Assembly: GCA_016788685.1 (NCBI GenBank)
Contig: JAEUSS010000475.1
Span: 1-13,586, forward strand
Direction of reading: 5' to 3'
From: Prolixibacteraceae bacterium
GTDB lineage: Bacteria; Bacteroidota; Bacteroidia; Bacteroidales; Prolixibacteraceae
Length of the DNA: 13,586 bases
Part shown: positions 1 to 8,354 of the stretch, piece after piece
How positions within the stretch are numbered: position 1 is the stretch's first letter
Layout of the letters: every line of letters begins with the position of its first letter
The notes under the pieces: generated by a model
What the model saw: the letters and a program-made list of their open reading frames with translations, nothing else
What the model was told of the DNA's origin: nothing
Databases searched by the model: none
Program-made: the position numbers and the translations under genes

Positions 1-119
1 GTTTTACCCGCCCCCATCGCCCCGTAAAAGGCAAAAATCCGGTCATCAGGGAAATGCCCGAGCAACAACCTTGCGGATTCCTGAAGCACAGTTAAATCTG
101 TTATTTGAGTCTGAAACAT
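1..119 (-). CDS. tsaE: TsaE, tRNA threonylcarbamoyladenosine biosynthesis ATPase (5' end only)
   Basis: Reading the minus strand from the ATG at 119-117 gives 39 complete codons plus two bases of a Thr codon, then the window ends. The peptide starts MFQTQITDLTVLQESARLLL and reaches FYGAMGAGKT, a Walker A (P-loop) motif of the GxxGxGKT type at residues 33-40. A short acidic/helical N-terminus followed within 40 residues by F-x-GxxGAGKT is characteristic of TsaE, the small (about 140-150 aa) cytoplasmic ATPase that works with TsaB and TsaD in making the t6A modification of ANN-decoding tRNAs. The frame is open upstream of this ATG until a TAA, but this is the first ATG in it. The gene is divergent from gcvH, with 127 bases between the two starts. 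The truncation is due only to the window edge. Other small P-loop ATPases are possible, but the N-terminal context fits TsaE best. Confidence 0.8.
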   Translation of the reverse strand, partial: MFQTQITDLTVLQESARLLLGHFPDDRIFAFYGAMGAGK

Positions 120-189
120 CGATTGCGAATTAGTGCTGCAAATTAATAAAACTTCAGGGAATATGCATAACCCTGACTTTTGTTAAAGG

Positions 190-217
190 TTGGAATAAAA
201 AATTTGTATTACTTTTG
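190..217 (+). promoter_or_regulatory. Candidate gcvH promoter
   Basis: TACTTTTG at 210-217 matches the Bacteroidota -7 box TAnnTTTG exactly and lies 29 bases before the gcvH ATG. The only nearby -33-like element is TTGG at 190-193, which is imperfect and two to three bases too close. I trust the -7 box but not the -33 assignment. Confidence 0.4.
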
Positions 218-246
218 ATTCAGGATAAACCGAAAAAAAATATCAC

Positions 247-627
247 ATGAATCTCCCGGAAAATTTAAAGTACACCAACGAACACGAATGGATTAGTGTT
301 GAAGGTGATGTTGCATTGGTTGGAATTACCTCGTTCGCTCAGGGCGAATTGGGTGACATTGTTTTTGTTGAAATAGAGACTGAAGGCGAAACGCTTGATA
401 AAGGCGAAACTTTTGGAACCATTGAAGCTGTTAAAACAGTTTCTGATTTGTTTATGCCGGTTACAGGCCAGGTCGTAGAAGTAAACTCAGCTCTTGAAGC
501 TTCACCGGAACTGGTAAACAAAGATCCATACGGGCAAGGTTGGCTAATCAAAATAGCCATATCCAATCCGGAAGAACTGAATGAATTATTGAGCGCAGAA
601 GAGTATCAAGCCATGCTCGAAGCCTAA
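247..627 (+). CDS. gcvH: Glycine cleavage system H protein
   Basis: This 126-aa protein has the normal length and layout of GcvH, the lipoylated carrier that shuttles the aminomethyl group of glycine between the P, T and L proteins in the cytoplasm. The N-terminus reads LKYTNEHEWISVEG. The lipoyl hairpin lies in GTIEAVKTVSDLFMPVTG, so Lys63 is the lipoylation site, and SPELVNKDPYGQGWL (86-100) is the conserved C-terminal half of the fold. The start is the ATG at 247, which gives a standard N-terminus; no good Shine-Dalgarno is visible, as is usual in this phylum. It stands alone here: gcvP and gcvT are not in the window, tsaE is divergent upstream, and a hairpin terminator begins 10 bases after the stop. 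Identity is secure. Confidence 0.97.
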   Translation: MNLPENLKYTNEHEWISVEGDVALVGITSFAQGELGDIVFVEIETEGETLDKGETFGTIEAVKTVSDLFMPVTGQVVEVNSALEASPELVNKDPYGQGWLIKIAISNPEELNELLSAEEYQAMLEA

Positions 628-636
628 AAAAATAGA

Positions 637-667
637 GCCCTGAAGAAAAATCTTCAGGGCTTTTTTT
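637..667 (+). terminator. Intrinsic terminator of gcvH
   Basis: GCCCTGAAGA (637-646) pairs perfectly with TCTTCAGGGC (651-660) across an AAAA loop and is followed by seven T residues (661-667). It begins 10 bases after the gcvH stop. The A-run upstream (626-632) could also make it work weakly on the other strand. Confidence 0.93.
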
Positions 668-790
668 GTCCTGCATTCAGACTAAGCCATTTCCTTTTAA
701 TAGTTCCTGCCCTTCGCTGTAACTTCTGTTGGACTTGACATTCAGGTCAATTCCCTGCAAAATTCTTCTGAATATCCCTCCCTGCAAAGC

Positions 791-822
791 AAAAAAACCT
801 GCTTTTGAAAAAGCAGGTTTTT
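791..822 (-). terminator. Intrinsic terminator of the rimP-nusA-infB operon
   Basis: AAAAACCTGCTTT (793-805) pairs with AAAGCAGGTTTTT (810-822) across a four-base loop. On the minus strand the stem runs into a U-tract from the A-run at 791-797. It begins 27 bases beyond the infB stop. With the gcvH terminator it separates the two convergent units; the 120 bases between them hold nothing I recognise. Confidence 0.9.
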
Positions 823-849
823 GAAATATGAGAAATTTTGGTTGTTGAA

Positions 850-3800
850 TCAAAGCGACTTTGCAACTTCGGTTAAAGTGAAAGCTTCAATAAAATCGCC
901 TTCTTTAATATTGTTATAGTTATCAATATTTAAGCCGCATTCATAACCTTTGAGAACTTCTTTTACGTCATCCTTAAATCGTTTGAGAGATCCAAGGGTT
1001 CCGGTATAAATTACAATTCCGTCACGGATAACGCGTACCTTATCTTTCCTGACAATCTTTCCGTCACGGACAATACATCCGGCAATAGTTCCCACCTTGG
1101 TAATGTTAAAGGCTTCCATGACTTCTGCAGTCCCGGTAATTTCTTCCTTAATTTCAGGAGAAAGCATACCTTCCATAGCCGCCTTAATTTCGTTGATGGC
1201 GTCGTAAATGATTGAATACAGGCGGATATCGATTTGCTCTTTCTCAGCGATCTTGCGGGCACTGACGGACGGGCGAACCTGGAATCCAACGATAATTGCA
1301 TTTGACGCGGTTGCAAGCATAATGTCCGATTCGGAAATTGCTCCAACGGCTTTATGAATTACATTAACCTGAATCTCTTCGGTTGACAACTGGATTAATG
1401 AGTCAGAAAGTGCCTCGATTGACCCGTCCACGTCACCCTTCACAATCAGGTTCAGTTCCTGGAAGTTACCGATGGCTATACGGCGTCCGATTTCATCCAG
1501 TGTAATATGTTTTTGTGTACGCAATCCCTGTTCGCGGGCAAGCTGTTCACGCTTATTGGCAATATTACGTGCATCACGTTCATTTTCCATCACGTTAAAC
1601 TTGTCACCGGCCTGAGGCGCTCCGTTGAGTCCGAGAAGGATGACCGGTTCTGCAGGCATGGCAACGGTTACACGCTGATTACGTTCGTTGAACATCGCCT
1701 TTACGTGCCCGTAATATGGTCCGGCCAGAAGGACATCGCCCACTCTGAGCGAACCGTTCAATACCAAAACCGTTGATACGTAACCGCGTCCTTTATCCAG
1801 CGTGGATTCAATAACTGTCCCGGTCGCACGTTTGTTCGGATTACCTTTCAACTCGAGCATTTCTGCTTCGAGCAATACTTTTTCGAGCAACAAGTCAACA
1901 TTCAATCCGCTTTTTGCAGAAATGTCCTGACTCTGATACTTTCCGCCCCATTCTTCAACCAGATAATTCATAGCAGCCAGTTTCTCCTTAATTTTTTCAG
2001 GATTTGCCCCCGGCTTGTCAATTTTATTGATGGCGAAAATGATCGGGACATTTGCAGCTGCGGCATGGTTGATTGCTTCAATTGTCTGAGGCATGATGTT
2101 ATCATCCGCAGCAATAATGATAATGGCAATATCCGTAACCTGAGCACCCCTGGCGCGCATCGCGGTAAACGCTTCGTGCCCCGGAGTATCGAGGAAAGTT
2201 ATCTCGCGTTCATTTTTCAGTTTCACATGGTAAGCACCGATATGCTGGGTAATACCTCCGGCTTCACCGGCAATTACGTTAGTACTTCGGATATGGTCAA
2301 GCAGCGAAGTCTTACCGTGGTCAACGTGCCCCATTACCGTTACAATAGGTGCTCTGGGCAACAACTGGTCTTCGGTATCAGGCTCTTCTTCAATAGCAAC
2401 CTGAATTTCGGCACTCACGAACTCAACTTTGTACCCGAATTCATCGGCAACAACAGCCATTGTTTCAGCGTCCAGACGCTGGTTGATGGAAACAAACAAA
2501 CCTAAGCTCATACAAGTCGAGATTACGCTTGTCACTGAAGTATCCATCATCGTGGCCAGTTCATTTACAGAAACAAACTCGGTAACCTTCAGGATATTCT
2601 GTTCCGCAGTTTCACGTTCGGCCTGTGCAGCCATACGATCACTGGCAATTTGTCTTTTGTCTTTGCGGTATTTAGCTCCTTTGGATTTTGTTCCTTTCGT
2701 GGTCAAACGAGCCAAAGTATCTTTAATCTGCTTCTGTACATCTTCTTCGCTCACTTCTTTTTTCAGAGGTGTGCGCTTCTTCAGATTCAGTTTTTCGCCT
2801 GAAGGCCTGGCCGCGCCGCCAATATTTTTGGTTACCACGAGTTTTTTCCGTTCGCCCGGAACTGCCGGCTTTTCGGCAACATTAACACGTTGCTGGTTTC
2901 CCGGAATATCTTTTGAAATACGCTTTCTTTTCTTCTTGCGGTTTTGTTGCTGCAATGATTCGGCCGACTGAGCTGCAGGCTTTTTATCTGAAGGAAGTTC
3001 GATTTTCCCGACAACCGTTGGCCCTGCCAGTCTTTCGGCTTTTGCCTTGATCACTGTCGGAGCGGTCCTTACCGTTTCTGCAGTTTCCTCCTGAGTATTT
3101 TCGGCTTCAGCAGGTCTCTGAACATCACGACGTACCTTTTCGCGTTCTTTGCGCTCTTCCTCTTTCTGTTTTTTACTTTTCTTGGCTGGTCTTGTTTTCT
3201 GATTCAACAAAGCCAGATCAATACGGCCGACAACCTTTACTTCTTCCACCTTTGGAACATTGGTTGTAACCATGTCCGCATTAAAACGATCATCAGCATC
3301 TTGCGCTTCGGCCGCTTCTTCCCGGACTTCCGCTTTTTCTGCCGGTGCCGGTTTTTCTTCCTTCACGGGCTTCGGAGCTTTCACTTCTTCTGCAGCAACC
3401 GGAATTTCCCGGATTGGTTTCTCCTCAGTTACCGGTTTATGGTGTACAGGTTTCGGGTTTTCAACAGGAGCTACAGGTTCTTCTTTTTTCTTCACCCCAC
3501 CAAGATGATCGAGGTCAATCTTCCCGATTACTTTAGGAGCTTCAATTTCTTGCCGCGGAGTAGTTATCAGCTCTTCCTTGTGCTCACTCCTGACTGGTTT
3601 TGGCTCTGCCGGAATACCAGACTCTGTTTTTCTGGAGGTGTGCCCTTTAATAATTACCTCATCCTCTTCATAATCCTCATCGGCATGCTTGTGACCTGAA
3701 TCTTTGACATCATCCAATGATATGGATTCCTTGGCACCACGGTGACTTTTCAGATTGATTTTTTCTGACTCTTTTTTCAGATTGACATCGCCCTTGTATT

Positions 3801-3957
3801 CTTTTTCAAGAAGAAGATATGCGTCATCCGTAATTTTGTTGTTCGGATTTGTATCAATATCAAACCCCTTCCGGTGCAGAAAATCAACGATGGTTGAGAT
3901 TCCTACATTAAAGTCCCGCGCTACTTTACTTAGTCGTTTTATACTACCTATAACCAT
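850..3957 (-). CDS. infB: Translation initiation factor IF-2
   Basis: This 1035-aa GTPase delivers fMet-tRNA to the 30S subunit and promotes subunit joining. An IF2_N-type helical module lies at about 1-55 ([20 protein letters not shown]), followed by a long low-complexity charged linker rich in Glu, Lys, Pro and Ala (about 60-450) and a second IF2_N-like module (about 455-510). The G domain follows with G1 GHVDHGKT (543-550), the [12 protein letters not shown] switch region, G3 DTPGH (590-594), G4 NKID (644-647) and G5 SAKSGL (680-685), then the beta-barrel and C-terminal tRNA-binding domains ending in EVAKSL. The linker carries three spaced copies of a V-[IV]-G-[KR]-I-[DE]-L motif. The length fits the long Bacteroidota forms. 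The ATG at 3957 puts the N-terminal module at the start. It lies 121 bases below nusA, and the operon terminator follows. Identity is secure. Confidence 0.98.
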   Translation of the reverse strand: MVIGSIKRLSKVARDFNVGISTIVDFLHRKGFDIDTNPNNKITDDAYLLLEKEYKGDVNLKKESEKINLKSHRGAKESISLDDVKDSGHKHADEDYEEDEVIIKGHTSRKTESGIPAEPKPVRSEHKEELITTPRQEIEAPKVIGKIDLDHLGGVKKKEEPVAPVENPKPVHHKPVTEEKPIREIPVAAEEVKAPKPVKEEKPAPAEKAEVREEAAEAQDADDRFNADMVTTNVPKVEEVKVVGRIDLALLNQKTRPAKKSKKQKEEERKEREKVRRDVQRPAEAENTQEETAETVRTAPTVIKAKAERLAGPTVVGKIELPSDKKPAAQSAESLQQQNRKKKRKRISKDIPGNQQRVNVAEKPAVPGERKKLVVTKNIGGAARPSGEKLNLKKRTPLKKEVSEEDVQKQIKDTLARLTTKGTKSKGAKYRKDKRQIASDRMAAQAERETAEQNILKVTEFVSVNELATMMDTSVTSVISTCMSLGLFVSINQRLDAETMAVVADEFGYKVEFVSAEIQVAIEEEPDTEDQLLPRAPIVTVMGHVDHGKTSLLDHIRSTNVIAGEAGGITQHIGAYHVKLKNEREITFLDTPGHEAFTAMRARGAQVTDIAIIIIAADDNIMPQTIEAINHAAAANVPIIFAINKIDKPGANPEKIKEKLAAMNYLVEEWGGKYQSQDISAKSGLNVDLLLEKVLLEAEMLELKGNPNKRATGTVIESTLDKGRGYVSTVLVLNGSLRVGDVLLAGPYYGHVKAMFNERNQRVTVAMPAEPVILLGLNGAPQAGDKFNVMENERDARNIANKREQLAREQGLRTQKHITLDEIGRRIAIGNFQELNLIVKGDVDGSIEALSDSLIQLSTEEIQVNVIHKAVGAISESDIMLATASNAIIVGFQVRPSVSARKIAEKEQIDIRLYSIIYDAINEIKAAMEGMLSPEIKEEITGTAEVMEAFNITKVGTIAGCIVRDGKIVRKDKVRVIRDGIVIYTGTLGSLKRFKDDVKEVLKGYECGLNIDNYNNIKEGDFIEAFTLTEVAKSL

Positions 3958-4078
3958 AAACCCACTCAGTTAAATAAACCTCAAAATAATATTTAAGGAA
4001 TTAACGATGATGCAATTTTACATTCAAAATCTAAAATGCCCTAATTTTCATGCAATAATTTGAAAAAAACTTTGCGGT

Positions 4079-5314
4079 TTATTCAAATTCATTCTTCAGT
4101 ATTCTAAGAACTTCATCGATAGTTTCTTCTTCGAGGTCGGTTCTTTTGATCAGTTCTGACCGGGTAAGACTCAATACGTTTTTAGCCGTATCGCAACCAA
4201 TTGACTTCAGTTGGTCAATCACCCAGCTTTCAATTTCATCGGCAAATTCTTCCAGGTTAACGTCTTCATCGTCTTGCGCAACCTCGCGGTAAACATCAAT
4301 TTCGTAACCGGTCAGCTGACTGGCCAACCTGATGTTCAAACCACCTTTACCAATGGCCATCGAAACCTCATCTGGTTTCAGGTATACATCAGCTCTTTTG
4401 GTGTCTTCGTGCAATTTGATAGACGATACTTTGGCCGGATTCAACGCACGCTGAATGAACAGCTGCATGTTGGCCGAATAGTTAATAACATCTATATTTT
4501 CGTTGCGCAATTCACGAACGATGCCATGAATACGCGATCCTTTCATTCCCACACAGGCTCCAACCGGGTCGATACGTTCATCGTATGACTCAACGGCAAC
4601 TTTGGCCCTTTCGCCCGGAACTCTGACAATCTTTTTGATGGTAATCAAGCCGTCAAAGATTTCAGGAACTTCCAGTTCGAACAAACGCTCGAGGAAAACC
4701 GGAGATGTTCTGGACAGAATAATCAGCGGATTGTTGTTGCGTAATTCAACCTTGTACACCACAGCCCGGAGATTATCCCCTTTTCTGAAATAGTCCGAAG
4801 GAATTTGTTCTGTTCTCGGAAGGATCAGTTCGTTTCCTTCATCGTCCAAAATCAGGATTTCCTTCTTCCATACCTGATAAACTTCGCCGGCAACAATGTC
4901 GCCGATTTTGGTTTTGTATTTATTGAAAATATGGTCTTTTTCAAGCTCCATGATGCGACTTGCAAGATTCTGACGCAGATTCAGAATAGCTCTGCGACCA
5001 AACTGGGCCAGTTTCACCTCATCGGTTACTTCTTCTCCAATTTCATAATCTGCATCAATCTTTTTGGCTTCTTTCAGTGTAATTTGCCTGTTCGGATCTT
5101 CAAAGTCTTCGTCAGCAACTACTTCTCTGTTTCGCCAAATCTCAAAGTCACCCTTATCGATGTTAATAATCACATCGAAGTTTTCATCTGTGCCGTATGT
5201 TTTTTGAAGAACATTTTTAAAAACATCTTCCAATACGCTCATCATCGTGGCGCGGTCGATATTCTTAAGTTCTTTGAATTCAGCAAAGGTGTCGATAAGA
5301 TTTAAAGTATCCAT
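4079..5314 (-). CDS. nusA: Transcription termination/antitermination factor NusA
   Basis: This 411-aa protein binds RNA polymerase and nascent RNA to control pausing, termination and antitermination. The order is a NusA N-terminal domain (about 1-130), an S1 domain (about 137-200, starting KIGDIVAGEVYQVWKK), KH1 with its loop GMKGSR (256-261) and KH2 with GKGGLN (322-327). A short acidic helical tail (about 355-411) contains DQLKSIGCDTAKNVLSLTRS, which resembles one helix-hairpin-helix of the acidic-repeat type. It is shorter than the roughly 495-aa E. coli protein, whose tail carries two such repeats, and is near what I expect for Bacteroidota. Only 12 bases separate the rimP stop from the ATG at 5314, so the two are co-transcribed. 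The 121-base gap to infB shows no convincing terminator or promoter. Confidence 0.97.
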   Translation of the reverse strand: MDTLNLIDTFAEFKELKNIDRATMMSVLEDVFKNVLQKTYGTDENFDVIINIDKGDFEIWRNREVVADEDFEDPNRQITLKEAKKIDADYEIGEEVTDEVKLAQFGRRAILNLRQNLASRIMELEKDHIFNKYKTKIGDIVAGEVYQVWKKEILILDDEGNELILPRTEQIPSDYFRKGDNLRAVVYKVELRNNNPLIILSRTSPVFLERLFELEVPEIFDGLITIKKIVRVPGERAKVAVESYDERIDPVGACVGMKGSRIHGIVRELRNENIDVINYSANMQLFIQRALNPAKVSSIKLHEDTKRADVYLKPDEVSMAIGKGGLNIRLASQLTGYEIDVYREVAQDDEDVNLEEFADEIESWVIDQLKSIGCDTAKNVLSLTRSELIKRTDLEEETIDEVLRILKNEFE

Positions 5315-5326
5315 CTCGTCCCGGTT

Positions 5327-5788
5327 TTAGAATTTTAATATTTTTTTTGCTTCTTTTATTTCTGAATATTCGAAAGAATGAACCCTGGTCACAAGCTCTT
5401 TCTTTTTCGATCCTTCGAGTTTTTCTTTGGTTGTCACTTCCAGATCAATCCCCTGCTCGTCAGCTCTTTTCAACAGTCCGGCTAATTTCCGGCCATCAGT
5501 CAACAGTACTTCAATCTCTGTATCCAGATTTTTTTTATACTGACGAACCAGCCTGAAAGGTTCACTTAATCCTGAAGAAAACACTGACAATTCAAAATCC
5601 TCAACTTCCCGATCAAGATTACTTTCAACAAAACGGCTGATTTCAACGATTTGATTAATTGAGATTCCCGTGTCGCTGTCAACCATGACATGGATCACAT
5701 TGCTGGATGAAACCGTTACATCAACCAAAAACTGGTCTTCAGTAAGTTTTTCATTCACAAGCTCCGCTATTTTTGCTTTGTCGATCAT
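5327..5788 (-). CDS. rimP: Ribosome maturation factor RimP
   Basis: This 153-aa cytoplasmic protein has the size and two-domain pattern of RimP, which helps mature the 30S subunit. An N-terminal alpha/beta domain contains VDVTVSSSNVIHVMVDSD, then the stretch GISINQIVEISRFVESNLD, and FELSVFSSGLSEPFR leads into a C-terminal SH3-like barrel (about 80-153) with VLLTDGRKLAGLLKRADE. The ATG at 5788 is the only start that gives a complete N-terminus. It is the first gene of rimP-nusA-infB, an order conserved across bacteria, and lies about 60 bases below a near-consensus promoter. The leader between promoter and start carries a hairpin that may matter for regulation. Confidence 0.95.
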   Translation of the reverse strand: MIDKAKIAELVNEKLTEDQFLVDVTVSSSNVIHVMVDSDTGISINQIVEISRFVESNLDREVEDFELSVFSSGLSEPFRLVRQYKKNLDTEIEVLLTDGRKLAGLLKRADEQGIDLEVTTKEKLEGSKKKELVTRVHSFEYSEIKEAKKILKF

Positions 5789-5803
5789 ATTCGTGTAATA
5801 AAA

Positions 5804-5824
5804 TAGGGGACTCTCGATCCCCTA
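5804..5824 (-). promoter_or_regulatory. Hairpin in the rimP mRNA leader
   Basis: TAGGGGA (5804-5810) pairs with TCCCCTA (5818-5824) across a seven-base loop. In the minus-strand transcript the stem comes about 15-20 bases before the rimP ATG and is followed by UUUUAUUA, a weak U-rich stretch. It could be an attenuator, a protein-binding site or an mRNA stabiliser; the sequence cannot decide. Confidence 0.5.
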
Positions 5825-5841
5825 CCTCTGGTTTTCCCAAA

Positions 5842-5853
5842 TTGTCGCGACAA
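5842..5853. promoter_or_regulatory. Perfect 12-bp palindrome overlapping the rimP promoter
   Basis: TTGTCGCGACAA is a perfect inverted repeat. On the minus strand its first bases are the last bases of the -7 box (TATTTTTG), so it covers the region from -7 to about the transcription start. That is where an operator for a dimeric repressor would sit. Operator function is inferred from position and symmetry only. Confidence 0.4.
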
Positions 5854-5881
5854 AAATAGTAATTTTAATTAAATTGTCAAA
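5851..5881 (-). promoter_or_regulatory. Promoter of the rimP-nusA-infB operon
   Basis: On the minus strand, TTTG (5881-5878), a 19-base spacer and TATTTTTG (5858-5851) match the Bacteroidota consensus TTTG-N19-TAnnTTTG without mismatch. Transcription would begin near 5845, giving a leader of about 55 bases. Confidence 0.75.
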
Positions 5882-5966
5882 ATCAATTAATTAAGGATTC
5901 TGATTCTCTTAAAAAAATCAGGCGGGATGATACAGTTAAAAATAGTATACCGAAAGAAAACTTTCC

Positions 5967-5974
5967 TATTTTTG
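5967..5974 (+). promoter_or_regulatory. -7 box for the HD-domain gene
   Basis: TATTTTTG matches TAnnTTTG exactly and lies 34 bases before the TTG start at 6009. No TTTG is present at the expected -33 position. It is divergent from the rimP promoter, and the two share the 220-base gap 5789-6008. Confidence 0.55.
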
Positions 5975-6008
5975 CAATGTTTATCCTGTCAAACAGACAT
6001 TTAATCTT

Positions 6009-7262
6009 TTGAAAACAAATAAGAAAAAAATAATCAACGATCCGGTTTTTGGCTTCATCAACCTCCGTTCCGAACTTGTCTTCGATTTAATTGAACACCC
6101 ATATTTTCAGCGGCTACGCAGAATCAAACAATTAGGACTATCATACATGGTATACCCCGGTGCCAACCACACCCGTTTTGAACATGCGCTCGGGGCTGTC
6201 CACCTGATGCGCTCGGCCATAGGGATCCTGAAACTAAAAGGACAAGAAATTACCGATGAAGAATCCGATGCGGTAACCATCGCCATCTTACTGCACGACA
6301 TCGGTCATGGGCCGTTTTCGCATGCACTGGAAAGCACCATTGTTCAAGGAGTTCCGCACGAACGGATTTCACTGCTGCTGATGGAACAACTAAATAAAGA
6401 GTTCGGCGGAAAGCTGGAACTTGCCATCCGCATTTTTACCGATCAGTACCATAAACATTTTCTGCACCAACTGGTTTCCAGCCAACTCGACATGGATCGG
6501 CTCGATTACCTCAGCCGCGACAGCTTCTTTTCCGGAGTTTCCGAAGGAGTTGTTGGTGCCGAACGAATTATAAAAATGCTGAATGTAAGGAATGACGAAC
6601 TGGTTGTTGAATACAAAGGGATTTATTCGGTTGAAAACTTTCTGATTGCCCGGCGTCTGATGTATTGGCAGGTCTATCTGCACAAAACGGTATTGTCTGC
6701 CGAATACCTGCTTATAAATGTACTCACCCGCGCACGCGAGCTTTCGGCGAAAGGCTCCGAACTGTTTGCCACCCCGGCACTAAAGGCTTTCTTATCGCAT
6801 CAGGTTACACTTGATGATTTTACATTTAACCGCCCTGTTGACGGCCGCCCGACCCTGGATTTGTTCGTCAGCCTGGATGACAACGACATTATTGCGTCCA
6901 TTAAAGAATGGCAAAGCCACCCGGATGCTGTTTTGTCGTACCTGTCGCGCAGCATCATCAACCGCAGGTTGTACAAAATTAAAATTAGTAAAAAGCCTAT
7001 TCCGGAGCAGAAAATTGCGCTAATCAAAGAAAAGATCTGTAGTCATTTTAGAGTATGCGATGACATGATGCACTATTTCCTGATTGCAGACACCATCTCG
7101 AACAGCGCATACAACCAGATTCCGAACGATAAAATTAATGTTCTGTTCAAAAACAATAAAATAAGCGACATTGCAGATGCATCGGATATTAACCTTTCCG
7201 TTTTTTCTGAAACAGTAAGGAAATATTTCATCTGCTATCCGAAAGAATTGGACATTAAGTAA
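6009..7262 (+). CDS. HD-domain phosphohydrolase (COG1078 type, dNTPase/SAMHD1-like fold)
   Basis: This 417-aa protein has the metal-binding pattern of the HD superfamily: HTRFEHALG (54-62, His59 the likely ligand), HDIGHGPFSH (96-105, His96-Asp97 the HD pair) and QLDMDRLDYLSRD (159-171) supplying the last Asp. These match the ligand order of SAMHD1 and bacterial dGTPases, so hydrolysis of a nucleotide or phosphoester is expected, but the substrate cannot be read from the sequence. The C-terminal half (about 230-417) has no motif I recognise. The start is TTG at 6009: the frame upstream contains no ATG or GTG back to the promoter, the next in-frame ATG is at residue 47 inside the fold, and KTNKKKIINDPVFGFI is a natural N-terminus. 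It lies just upstream of lpxD on the same strand, but lpxD has its own promoter, so a link to lipid A synthesis is only positional. Confidence 0.88.
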   Translation: MKTNKKKIINDPVFGFINLRSELVFDLIEHPYFQRLRRIKQLGLSYMVYPGANHTRFEHALGAVHLMRSAIGILKLKGQEITDEESDAVTIAILLHDIGHGPFSHALESTIVQGVPHERISLLLMEQLNKEFGGKLELAIRIFTDQYHKHFLHQLVSSQLDMDRLDYLSRDSFFSGVSEGVVGAERIIKMLNVRNDELVVEYKGIYSVENFLIARRLMYWQVYLHKTVLSAEYLLINVLTRARELSAKGSELFATPALKAFLSHQVTLDDFTFNRPVDGRPTLDLFVSLDDNDIIASIKEWQSHPDAVLSYLSRSIINRRLYKIKISKKPIPEQKIALIKEKICSHFRVCDDMMHYFLIADTISNSAYNQIPNDKINVLFKNNKISDIADASDINLSVFSETVRKYFICYPKELDIK

Positions 7263-7277
7263 TTTAAACTATTTTTG
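7247..7277 (+). promoter_or_regulatory. Promoter of the lpxD - lpxC/fabZ - lpxA operon
   Basis: ATTG (7247-7250), a 19-base spacer and TATTTTTG (7270-7277) match TTTG-N19-TAnnTTTG with one mismatch in the -33 element. It overlaps the last codons of the HD gene and lies 21 bases before the lpxD ATG, so the leader would be only about 15 bases. The lpx genes can therefore be transcribed independently of the HD gene. Confidence 0.62.
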
Positions 7278-7298
7278 CACGGCAATTACAAAACAAAT

Positions 7299-8342
7299 AT
7301 GGAATTCAAAGCTCAAAGTATAGCTGATTTTCTGGGAGGTACGGTTGAAGGAGATGCCAATGCCACCGTAACAGACGTAGCTAAAATTGAAGAAGGTAAA
7401 CCCGGAACATTAGCATTCCTATCTAATCCGAAATATTTTAAATACCTATACGAGACTAATGCTTCCATCGTAATCGTTAATCAGGATATGGAACTTGAGG
7501 CCCAGGTAAAAGCCACCTTGATCCGTGTTCCGGATGCGTATAAAGCATTTGCTTCACTACTCGAATTATACCAGCAAGCCAAAGGAAGTAAAACAGGAAT
7601 CGAAAATCCGTCATTTATCGACCCGACAGCCCAAGTTGGCAACGATGTTTATGTCGGTGCTTTTGCCTATCTCGGGAAAAACGTCCGGATTGGGAATCAT
7701 GTTAAAATCTATCCTCAGGTTTATATCGGCGATAACACAACGATTGCCGACGACACCGTTCTTTTCCCCGGAGTTAAAATTTATGAAAATACCAAAATCG
7801 GTCAGGCATGTATCATTCATGCCGGAGCAGTAATTGGTGCCGACGGATTCGGTTTTGCTCCTACTGAAGACGGAACCTATAAAAAGATTCCTCAGGTTGG
7901 AAATGTTATTCTGGAAGATTGGGTAGAAATTGGTGCCAATACAACGATTGACTGCGCAACAATGGGCTCGACAATCGTCAGAAAAGGGACAAAAATCGAC
8001 AACCTGGTTCAGATTGCCCACAATGTTGAGATTGGCGAAAACACGGTAATGGCTTCTCAAACAGGCATTGCCGGGTCGACAAAAGTTGGAAGCAACTGCA
8101 TGTTTGGCGGACAAGTCGGAGTTGCCGGGCACATCACGATTGGCGATCATGTCAATCTGGGAGCCATGTCGGGAGTCTCGAACAGCATCAAATCAAATAA
8201 AACAGTTTTAGGAGCACCAGCTATGGATATTGCTCGGGCAGCTAAAGTTTTTGCCATCTACCGGAACTTGCCTCAACTGAGAGAGCAGGTTATTGAGATG
8301 GGAAAACAATTGGCTCAAATTAAAACGAAGCTTGAAGAATAA
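7299..8342 (+). CDS. lpxD: UDP-3-O-(3-hydroxyacyl)glucosamine N-acyltransferase LpxD
   Basis: This 347-aa enzyme adds the second 3-hydroxyacyl chain, from acyl-ACP, to the amine of UDP-3-O-acyl-glucosamine, the third step of lipid A synthesis. The N-terminal uridine-binding domain (about 1-100) starts [20 protein letters not shown] left-handed parallel beta-helix of hexapeptide repeats (about 105-300) includes [10 protein letters not shown] (179-188) and the catalytic region [12 protein letters not shown] with His241, equivalent to His239 of E. coli. A C-terminal helix ends KTKLEE. I take the ATG at 7299; a TTG 24 bases earlier is in frame but lies inside the -7 box. Its stop is 12 bases before the lpxC-fabZ start. 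Length and motifs are normal. Confidence 0.95.
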   Translation: MEFKAQSIADFLGGTVEGDANATVTDVAKIEEGKPGTLAFLSNPKYFKYLYETNASIVIVNQDMELEAQVKATLIRVPDAYKAFASLLELYQQAKGSKTGIENPSFIDPTAQVGNDVYVGAFAYLGKNVRIGNHVKIYPQVYIGDNTTIADDTVLFPGVKIYENTKIGQACIIHAGAVIGADGFGFAPTEDGTYKKIPQVGNVILEDWVEIGANTTIDCATMGSTIVRKGTKIDNLVQIAHNVEIGENTVMASQTGIAGSTKVGSNCMFGGQVGVAGHITIGDHVNLGAMSGVSNSIKSNKTVLGAPAMDIARAAKVFAIYRNLPQLREQVIEMGKQLAQIKTKLEE

Positions 8343-8354
8343 TTGAAATCAGGG

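Noticed and set aside
2429..2971. Plus-strand open frame (180 codons) opposite infB
   Set aside because: It is antisense to the conserved IF-2 coding region. The Ser/Phe-rich product reflects the Glu/Lys-rich sense codons.
3958..4078. Separate promoter or terminator between nusA and infB
   Set aside because: The AT-rich gap has partial TTTG and TA motifs, but none at consensus spacing with a full TAnnTTTG, and no hairpin with a T-tract.
7275..7298. Eight-residue N-terminal extension of LpxD from the TTG at 7275
   Set aside because: That TTG lies within the -7 box of the predicted promoter, and the ATG at 7299 gives the usual LpxD N-terminus.
7611..8150. Antisense open frame (179 codons) opposite lpxD
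   Set aside because: It is a shadow of the repetitive hexapeptide coding sequence on the plus strand, with no recognisable domain.
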